Origin: Saccharothrix obliqua
GTDB lineage: Bacteria > Actinomycetota > Actinomycetes > Mycobacteriales > Pseudonocardiaceae
Reading direction: 5' to 3'
NCBI RefSeq assembly: GCF_019375475.1
Contig: NZ_JAHXGQ010000013.1
Coordinates: 1 to 64,000 of the forward strand
DNA length: 64,000 bases
Shown here piece after piece: positions 58,060 to 64,000 of this stretch. The position numbers and the translations under genes are program-made. Under the pieces are notes generated by a model. The model saw nothing but the letters and a program-made list of their open reading frames with translations, did not search any database and was not told where the DNA came from. Position 1 is the first letter of the stretch, and each line of letters starts with the position of its first letter.

Positions 58060-59409
58060 TCACACCCGCCCCAGCCGGGCGAGCAGCACCGCCGACGGCA
58101 CGGGGTGCGCGCCCCGCCGTCGGACGGAATCGGCGACCGCCCGATCGGACGTCACCACGACCACCGGACGGCCTTCCGGCTCCGCCGTCACCAGTGCCCG
58201 GATCACGTCGTCGGCCAGCACGCCGGGATCGCTGAACAACACCCGCACCCCGCGCGGTCCGCTGGTCGGCACGGCCACCACGCCCGCGCCGTCGAACACC
58301 AGCGTCACCTCCGCGCCCGTGCGGGCCGCCAGCACGGCGAGCTGGTGCGTCAGCCGGTCCCGCTGGTCGGACAGCGACAGCTCGGGGTAGCCGGTCTTGG
58401 TGACGTTGTAGCCGTCCACGATCAGGTGCACGGCGGGCAGCGCCAGCAACCGGTCCAGCGCCGCCGGGTCCTCCACCCGGCCGACCGCGCCCTGCGCCGC
58501 GCTGGCCCCGCGCACCAGGTCCGCGGGCCGCGGGCCCGCGCCGCCCAGCGCCAGTTCCCGGCGCAGCCCGTTGACCGCGCCGTCGAGCGTGTCCACCAGC
58601 AGCGCCAACCGCACCTCGTCGGCCTGCCGGGCCTCCTTGGCGGACTGGCGCGCCACCTCGGCGTCGGCCTCGGCCCGCTGCGCCTTGGCGCGTTCGTGCT
58701 CGGCCCGTTCCCGCTCGCGGTCGCGCTCGGCGGTGATCCGGCGGACCTCCGCCTCCGCCTCGGCCCGCACCCGGTCGGCCTCGGCCCGTGCGGCCTCGGC
58801 CCGGTCCTTGGCCTCCCGCAGCCGCACGCCCTGCTCCCGCAACCGCTTGCGCAGCCGCTCCAGCTCGACCTCGGCCTCTTCCCGGATCCGGTCCGCGACC
58901 CCACTCGACTCGGCCCGCTCCGCCCGCAGCCGCTCCAGCTCCGCGGCGTCGCGCTCGGCCCGCTGCACCGCGGTGTCCCGCTCCACCCGCAACGCGGCCT
59001 CGGCGGCGCGCCGCGCCACCAGCTCCACGAAGTGGTGCGCGACCTCGTCGCCCTGGAGGATCGCCGCCGCGCCGGCCGCCACGGGGTCGGGGGAGGTCAC
59101 CTCCAACGCCGCCGGCCGGTTCCGCTCCAACCACTCCACCACGGCCGCGCGGAAGTTGGCGGACGCGCGCAACCCGGCCAGCAGCGGCCCGGCACCCAGC
59201 CGCGCGCGCTTGGTGGGCGCGAACCGCGCGACCGCCCGCAGCGGTTGCGGAACATCGACTTTGGCCAGGTCACCCAGGGCATCGGCGCTCAACTCCGCCA
59301 ACCGGGCACGCAACGGCTCCGGCAGCGCGCCCCAGTCCACAGTGGACTCGACAGGCGCGTCCGGCTCTCCGGTGACGAACCCGTCCTCGGGCGCTATCGG
59401 GTCTTGCAC
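58060..59409 (-). CDS. NYN-domain (YacP-like) protein with long coiled coil
   Basis: This protein has 449 residues. An N-terminal helical part (to ~120) is followed by a ~150-residue charged coiled coil (~130-270, rich in RAEAERERAE blocks). A C-terminal PIN-like NYN domain (~310-449) carries acidic residues in HLIVDGYNVTKTG, VTLVFDGAG, FSDPGVLADDVIRAL and VVTSDRAVADSVRRRGA. By analogy with Rae1/YacP it is a candidate ribonuclease acting on ribosomes or tRNA. The start is an ATG/GTG at 59409, where the acidic leader begins. Divergent from the exonuclease gene. Confidence 0.85.
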   Translation of the reverse strand: MQDPIAPEDGFVTGEPDAPVESTVDWGALPEPLRARLAELSADALGDLAKVDVPQPLRAVARFAPTKRARLGAGPLLAGLRASANFRAAVVEWLERNRPAALEVTSPDPVAAGAAAILQGDEVAHHFVELVARRAAEAALRVERDTAVQRAERDAAELERLRAERAESSGVADRIREEAEVELERLRKRLREQGVRLREAKDRAEAARAEADRVRAEAEAEVRRITAERDRERERAEHERAKAQRAEADAEVARQSAKEARQADEVRLALLVDTLDGAVNGLRRELALGGAGPRPADLVRGASAAQGAVGRVEDPAALDRLLALPAVHLIVDGYNVTKTGYPELSLSDQRDRLTHQLAVLAARTGAEVTLVFDGAGVVAVPTSGPRGVRVLFSDPGVLADDVIRALVTAEPEGRPVVVVTSDRAVADSVRRRGAHPVPSAVLLARLGRV

Positions 59410-59560
59410 CCGTACAGGCTACGGCCCCCTCAACCTGGACACCGACCGCCTTCCCGCACCCCGGACCCCCGTAACACCCGGCCGCTCCCCCACCCCGCTC
59501 ACGCCCCCCGGCAGCCGCGGCGGTCCAACACTGTCGTACCCCACCGCTACGGTGCCGGCG

Positions 59561-61288
59561 GTGAGCACGCAGCCCTCCCCCCACTCGTCTTCCCAGCTCT
59601 CGTTCGACGAGTTGGGCACCCCGCTGCGCGACACCACGTTCGTCGTCTTCGACCTGGAGACGACGGGTGGTCGCGCGGGTGAGGACGCGATCACCGAGAT
59701 CGGCGCGGTGAAGGTGCGCGGTGGCCGGGTGCTCGGCACGTTCTCGACCCTGGTCGACCCGGAGCGCGGCATCCCGCCGCAGGTGGTGGCGCTGACCGGG
59801 ATCACCCAGCTCATGGTCACCGGCGCGCCGCCGCTGGCGCGGGTGCTGCCCGCGTTCCTGGAGTTCGCGGCGGGCGCGGTGCTGGTGGCCCACAACTCGG
59901 GGTTCGACGTGAGCTTCCTGAAGGCGGCGTGCGAGCGGCACGGGTACGCGTGGCCCCGGCCGACCGTGGTGTGCACGGTGAAGCTGGCCCGACGCGTGTT
60001 GTCCCGCGAGGAGGCGCCGAGCTGCCGGCTGTCGGCGCTGGCCGAGCTGTTCGGGGTGGGCCCGACGCCGAACCACCGCGCCCTGGTGGATGCCCAGGCG
60101 ACGGTGGAGGTGCTGCACCGCCTGCTGGAACGGGTGGGTTCGGTGGGGGTGCACTCGCTGGAGGAGCTGGTCGCCTACCTGCCGGAGGTCACGCCGGCGC
60201 AGCGGCGGAAGCGGTCGTTGGCGGCGCACCTGCCCGCCGCGCCCGGGGTGTACCTGTTCCGGGGACCGTCCGAGGAGGTGCTGTACGTGGGCACCGCGTC
60301 CGACCTCCGCCGCCGGGTGCGGCAATACTTCACCGCCGCGGAGGGCCGCAAGCGGCTGCGGGAGATGGTGGCGCTGGCGGTCCGGGTGGACGCGATCACG
60401 TGTGCGCACCCGCTGGAGGCGGAGGTGCGCGAGCTGCGGTTGCTGACCGCGCACAAACCGGCCTACAACCGCCGTTCCAAGAACCAGAACGGCTGGTGGT
60501 GGCTGGCGTTGACGGACGAGCCGTTCCCACGCCTGTCCCTGGTCCGCACTCCCCGGGACGGCGCGATCGGCCCGTTCCGCTCCCGCCGGCTCGCGGAGGC
60601 GGCGTCGGACGCGTTGCTGGACGCCGTGCCGCTGCGGGCGTGCTCGCAACGCATCCCGGCACGCGCGCCGAAGGGCACGCCCTGCGCGCTGCACGAACTG
60701 GGCCGCTGCAAGGCCCCGTGCGCGGGCAAGCAGTCCGTGGCCGAGTACGCGCCCGCCGTGGCGTCGTTGCGGGCGCTGGTGGCCGGTGAGGACACCGCAC
60801 CGCTGCGGGCCGTGGCCGCGCACCTGGAGGTGCTGGCGGGCGCTGAGCGGTTCGAGGACGCCGCCGCGCACCGGGACCGGGTGGCGGGCCTGGTGCGGGT
60901 GCTGGACCGGGGCCAGCGGCTCGCGGGGCTGGCGGCGTTGCCGGAACTGGTCGCCGCGCGGCCGGACGGCGCGGGCGGCTGGGAGTTCGCGGTGGTGCGG
61001 CACGGGCGGCTGGCGTCGGCGGGTGTGGCGCCGCGGGGCGTGCGGCCGATGCCGGTGGTGGACGAGCTGGTGGCGGCGGCCGAGACGGTGCTGCCCGGCG
61101 AGGGCCCGCTGCGCGGCGCGCCGCCGGAGGAGGCGTCCGTGGTGCTGCGGTGGCTGGACCGGCCCGGCACGCGGCTGGTGCGCTGCGAGCGGCCCTGGAC
61201 GTCGCCCGCGCACGCCGCCGGGGCGTGGCGGGCGTGGGTGGAGCGGGCGGAGGCCGGCCGCGACCAGTACGCGGAGTGGGGCCACTAG
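59561..61288 (+). CDS. DEDDh exonuclease fused to UvrC-type GIY-YIG nuclease (Rv2191 type)
   Basis: This 575-residue two-nuclease protein has residues ~20-190 as a DnaQ-like exonuclease: FDLETTG, VALTGIT, AHNSGFD, HRALVDAQAT. Residues ~220-310 are a GIY-YIG endonuclease (GVYLFRGPSEEVLYVGTASDLRRRV). A UvrC-like Cys region (ACSQRIP...CALHELGRCKAPCAG) and a UVR-like helix pair follow. The C-terminal UvrC nuclease and HhH modules are missing. It is probably an alternative excision-repair nuclease. GTG at 59561 marks the start of family sequence. Confidence 0.92.
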   Translation: MSTQPSPHSSSQLSFDELGTPLRDTTFVVFDLETTGGRAGEDAITEIGAVKVRGGRVLGTFSTLVDPERGIPPQVVALTGITQLMVTGAPPLARVLPAFLEFAAGAVLVAHNSGFDVSFLKAACERHGYAWPRPTVVCTVKLARRVLSREEAPSCRLSALAELFGVGPTPNHRALVDAQATVEVLHRLLERVGSVGVHSLEELVAYLPEVTPAQRRKRSLAAHLPAAPGVYLFRGPSEEVLYVGTASDLRRRVRQYFTAAEGRKRLREMVALAVRVDAITCAHPLEAEVRELRLLTAHKPAYNRRSKNQNGWWWLALTDEPFPRLSLVRTPRDGAIGPFRSRRLAEAASDALLDAVPLRACSQRIPARAPKGTPCALHELGRCKAPCAGKQSVAEYAPAVASLRALVAGEDTAPLRAVAAHLEVLAGAERFEDAAAHRDRVAGLVRVLDRGQRLAGLAALPELVAARPDGAGGWEFAVVRHGRLASAGVAPRGVRPMPVVDELVAAAETVLPGEGPLRGAPPEEASVVLRWLDRPGTRLVRCERPWTSPAHAAGAWRAWVERAEAGRDQYAEWGH

Positions 61289-61324
61289 CATGTGGGCACA
61301 CCCGACCTTGACGAGGAGGACGCC

Positions 61325-61609
61325 GTGATCACCGCGATCGTGTTGATCCAGGCCGCCGCCGATACCATCCCGGACGCGGCGCAGGCGATCGCCGACATCG
61401 AAGGCGTCACCGAGGTCTACTCGTGCGCCGGGGACGTGGACCTGATCGCCCTGGTGAAGGTCGCCCGCCACGAGGAGCTGGCCGAGCTGGTGCCCGGCCA
61501 CATCTCGAAGGTGCCGGGCGTGCTGAACACCGACACCCACATCTCGTTCCGCTCCTACTCCAAGCGCGACACCGAGGCCGCGTTCTCCGTCGGCCTCGAC
61601 GACGTCTGA
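61325..61609 (+). CDS. Stand-alone Lrp/AsnC ligand-binding (RAM) domain protein
   Basis: This 94-residue protein consists only of the alpha-beta RAM fold of Lrp regulators (ITAIVLIQAAADTIPDAAQAIADIEGVTEVYSCAGDVDLIALVKV), without a DNA-binding helix-turn-helix. It may sense amino acids and oligomerise with full-length Lrp partners. GTG at 61325 follows GAGGAGGACGCC, which decides the start over an ATG at 61292. Confidence 0.88.
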   Translation: MITAIVLIQAAADTIPDAAQAIADIEGVTEVYSCAGDVDLIALVKVARHEELAELVPGHISKVPGVLNTDTHISFRSYSKRDTEAAFSVGLDDV

Positions 61610-61625
61610 CAGCGGGCACTGCGCG

Positions 61626-61661
61626 CGAAGGCCCCCGCACCGGTCGGTGCGGGGGCCTTCG
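61626..61661. terminator. Bidirectional terminator between the Lrp-like gene and qcrB
   Basis: A perfect 17-bp stem (CGAAGGCCCCCGCACCG and complement) with a two-base spacer lies between convergent stop codons. Confidence 0.85.
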
Positions 61662-61673
61662 TCGTCTCGCGGG

Positions 61674-63344
61674 TCAGCTCTCCGGCTGGGCGGGCTTGCC
61701 CGTCAGCTCACCGGTGGCCGTGCCCTCGGCGGACAGCGCCGCTTTCGGGTCGCCCTGCTCGCGGCGGGCGCGGGCGAGCGCGGCGGTCTCCTCCGGCGAG
61801 TCCGGCGTGAGGAAGCTGCCGGGCACCGGGTGGCCCGCCGAGCCGAGCTTGTTCATCTTCTTCGGCACCGGTGCGCCCTGGTAGGCCAGGGGCAGCGGGT
61901 GGCCGTGCTCGTCCACCGGGCCGAGCGGCTGGTGGACCTCGATGAACTCGCCGTGCGGCAGGCGCTTGATGATGCCGGTCTCGACACCGTGCTCCAGCAC
62001 CTCCCGGTCGGCGCGCTGGAGGCCGATGCAGATCCGGTAGGTCAGGAAGTAGGCGACCGGCGGGATCACCAGCATGCCGATGCGGCCCATCCACGTGGTC
62101 GCGTTCAGCGACACGTCGAACTTGTACGCGAAGATGTCGTTCGCGCCCATGACCAGCAGGACCAGGAAGTACGAGATGGCCATGACGCCCAGCGACGTCC
62201 GGACCGGCACGTCGCGCGGACGCTGGAGCAGGTTGTGGTGCGCGTAGTCCTTGGTCATCTTCCGCTCGATCCACGGGTACACCGCGGCGATGCCGGTGAG
62301 CAGCGGCAGGCCGAGGATGAACGGCCAGAACGGCGCCGGGATCGTGTAGTCGCCGAGGTACATCTCCCACGCGGGCCACGCGCGGACCAGGCCGTCGGTC
62401 CAGCCCATGTACCAGTCGGGCTGCGAGCCCGCCGACACCTGGGACGGGTTGTACGGGCCGATGTTCCAGATCGGGTTGATCTGGAAGATGCCGCCCATGA
62501 TCGCGGTGACCGCGACGACGACCGCGAAGAACCCGCCGCCCTTGGCCGCGAACACCGGCATGATGCGCACGCCGACGACGTTGGTCTCCTTGCGGCCGAC
62601 GCCCGGGAACTGCGTGTGCTTCTGGTACCAGACCAGGCCCAGGTGCACGGCGATCAACGCCAGGATGATGGCCGGGATGACCAGGATGTGCAGCGTGTAG
62701 AGGCGCGGGATGATCTCCGTGCCGGGGAACTCGCCGCCGAACGCCAGCCAGTTCAGCCACGTGCCGATCACCGGGAAGGAGATCAGCAGGGCCGCCATCA
62801 CGCGCAGGCCGGTGCCGGACAGCAGGTCGTCGGGCAGCGAGTAGCCGAGGAAGCCCTCGATCGCGCCCAGCATGAACAGCACGATGCCGATGACCCAGTT
62901 GATCTCCCGCGGCCGGCGGAAGGCGCCGGTGAAGAAGATCCGGAACATGTGGATCACGATCGCGGCCATGAACAGCAGCGCCGACCAGTGGTGGACCTGC
63001 CGCACGAACAGGCCGCCACGCACGTCGAAGGAGATCTCGAGCGTCGACTCGAACGCCCGCGACATCTCCATGTTCTGCATGTTCACCAGGCTGCCGTGGT
63101 AGACGACCTCCTCCATGGAGGGGTCGAAGAACAGCGCCAGGTACGTGCCGGACAGCAGCAGGATGATGAAGCTGTACAGCGCGATCTCACCGAGCAGGAA
63201 CGACCAGTGGGTCGGAAACACCTTGTTGAGCTGTTTCCGCATACCACCGGCCATGTGGAACCGGTCGTCGGCCCACTTCGCGGCACCGCCCGCCACCCTG
63301 GCGGCGGCGTTGGGCCGCTTGGTCGGCGTCGTGATGCCGCTCAT
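61674..63344 (-). CDS. qcrB: Cytochrome bc1 complex cytochrome b subunit
   Basis: This 556-residue integral membrane subunit of the menaquinol:cytochrome c reductase has about eight to nine helices. Heme b ligands are in VRQVHHWSALLFMAAIVIHMFRI and in LYTLHILVIPAIILALIAVHLGLVW, and the quinol-oxidation PEWY-equivalent lies at QPDWYMGWTDG (PDWY). The ~120-residue C-terminal extension is typical of actinobacteria. The start overlaps the qcrA stop (ATGA). It equals Rv2196. Confidence 0.96.
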   Translation of the reverse strand: MSGITTPTKRPNAAARVAGGAAKWADDRFHMAGGMRKQLNKVFPTHWSFLLGEIALYSFIILLLSGTYLALFFDPSMEEVVYHGSLVNMQNMEMSRAFESTLEISFDVRGGLFVRQVHHWSALLFMAAIVIHMFRIFFTGAFRRPREINWVIGIVLFMLGAIEGFLGYSLPDDLLSGTGLRVMAALLISFPVIGTWLNWLAFGGEFPGTEIIPRLYTLHILVIPAIILALIAVHLGLVWYQKHTQFPGVGRKETNVVGVRIMPVFAAKGGGFFAVVVAVTAIMGGIFQINPIWNIGPYNPSQVSAGSQPDWYMGWTDGLVRAWPAWEMYLGDYTIPAPFWPFILGLPLLTGIAAVYPWIERKMTKDYAHHNLLQRPRDVPVRTSLGVMAISYFLVLLVMGANDIFAYKFDVSLNATTWMGRIGMLVIPPVAYFLTYRICIGLQRADREVLEHGVETGIIKRLPHGEFIEVHQPLGPVDEHGHPLPLAYQGAPVPKKMNKLGSAGHPVPGSFLTPDSPEETAALARARREQGDPKAALSAEGTATGELTGKPAQPES

Positions 63345-64000
63345 GACTTACGCTCCCAGAACGCCGGACCCACAGCCTCGATGAAGTCGCTGCGGGCGAT
63401 CAAGTATCCGTCCTCGTCCACCGTGATCGGAAGCTGGGGCAGCGCGCGCGTCGCGGGGCCGAACCGGGGCTTGCCGTAGTGGAAGACGTCGAACTGCGAC
63501 TGGTGGCACGGGCACAGCAGCAGACCGGTCTGCTGCTCGTACAGCGAGGTCGGGCAGCCCAGGTGCGTGCAGATCTTCGAGTAGGCGTAGAAGTCGCCGT
63601 AGTTGAAGTCCTCCTGGCCCTCGCGCTTGACGACCTGCTGGCCGGGGCGCAGGCGGATGAGCATGACCGGGGTGTCGGCCCGCTTCATGGCCGCGACCAG
63701 GGCTTCCTCGTTGCCGCGCTCGGACTCGCGGAACGGGAACACCGTCTCGAAACCACCGGCGTCGAGGTCCTCGGGGCGGACCAGGGCGACCTCGTGCAAC
63801 CGGCCGGTGCTGCGGCGCAGGTAGACCTTCTCGCCGTTCTCCGACTTCCAGCCGGTGTGCCACAGCGAGTCCTTGCTCTCGCTGTCCGCCCACGGGTTGC
63901 GGACCAGCGCGCCCAGCGGCACGGCGAGCACGCCGAGGCCGAACACGCCCGCGCCGAGGCCGGCCGTCCGCTTGATCAGCGACCGGCGGGCGATGGTGGA
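63341..64000 (-). CDS. qcrA: Cytochrome bc1 complex Rieske iron-sulfur subunit (5' end outside window)
   Basis: The C-terminal 219 residues are present; the gene continues past base 64000. The visible start of the fragment STIARRSLIKRTAGLGAGVFGLGV is the last transmembrane hairpin. The Rieske 2Fe-2S ligands are in CTHLGCPTSL and CPCHQSQFD. It transfers electrons from menaquinol to cytochrome c. Same-strand order qcrA-qcrB with a 4-base overlap matches Rv2195-Rv2196; qcrC and ctaE are expected upstream. Confidence 0.96.
   Translation of the reverse strand, partial: STIARRSLIKRTAGLGAGVFGLGVLAVPLGALVRNPWADSESKDSLWHTGWKSENGEKVYLRRSTGRLHEVALVRPEDLDAGGFETVFPFRESERGNEEALVAAMKRADTPVMLIRLRPGQQVVKREGQEDFNYGDFYAYSKICTHLGCPTSLYEQQTGLLLCPCHQSQFDVFHYGKPRFGPATRALPQLPITVDEDGYLIARSDFIEAVGPAFWERKS

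Overview
The window is very high-GC chromosomal DNA from an actinomycete. Gene content and order point to the mycolate-free Pseudonocardiaceae (Saccharothrix/Lentzea/Actinosynnema-like). This is an inference from recognised gene families, remembered Mycobacterium tuberculosis gene order, GTG starts, leaderless-type starts and actinobacterial LexA boxes; no database was searched. No rRNA, tRNA, CRISPR array, insertion sequence or prophage was seen.

Layout. (1) 0-4.2 kb: a succinate dehydrogenase/fumarate reductase-like operon (membrane anchor, flavoprotein, iron-sulfur protein) with a small conserved gene upstream, matching the Rv0250c-Rv0247c order. (2) 4.3-6.9 kb: an edd-eda operon for the two signature steps of the Entner-Doudoroff pathway, with a promoter carrying an operator-like inverted repeat. 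(3) 6.9-11.3 kb: a HAD phosphatase, a YqeB-like membrane protein, then recX, recA and a DUF3046 gene, with a LexA box at recA. RecX carries an unusual repetitive N-terminal extension. (4) 11.3-19.2 kb: a tiny membrane peptide, an MFS transporter coupled to a membrane-anchored Hsp70-like protein, and divergent lhr helicase. (5) 19.4-28.7 kb: ACC deaminase with its GntR regulator, a GNAT/VOC pair, a PhoD-type phosphatase, a mycothiol-dependent-isomerase-like/HEPN operon behind a perfect LexA palindrome, a YbaK/GNAT pair, a secreted CHAP-like protein and a DUF885 protein.

(6) 28.8-64 kb is largely collinear with M. tuberculosis Rv2171-Rv2196: lppM, metF, prenyl synthase, mannosyltransferase, Rv2175c, pknL, aroG, RNase AS, acyltransferase, Rv2183c/Rv2184c/Rv2185c-type genes, fadD15, pimB', ripC-like NlpC/P60, the exonuclease/GIY-YIG protein and qcrA-qcrB. 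Lineage-specific additions include an AhpD-like gene, crtI and crtB (making a carotenoid cluster around the prenyl synthase and mannosyltransferase), a phosphofructokinase with pyrophosphate-type residues, a ROK kinase, a metallophosphoesterase, a 1000-residue SARP regulator, a zinc-peptidase-like protein and a NYN/coiled-coil protein.

The genes serve central carbon metabolism (Sdh, Entner-Doudoroff, phosphofructokinase, ROK kinase), respiration (bc1 complex), envelope biogenesis (PimB', MptA-like transferase, PknL, NlpC/P60, acyltransferase), isoprenoid pigments and DNA repair/SOS. The most unusual signals are three LexA boxes of identical promoter geometry, one of them in front of a region with no recognisable gene (38.8 kb); the RecX 30-residue DPF repeats; the tethered Hsp70; a 32-bp-stem palindrome after fadD15; and several short-period tandem repeats in large intergenic gaps.
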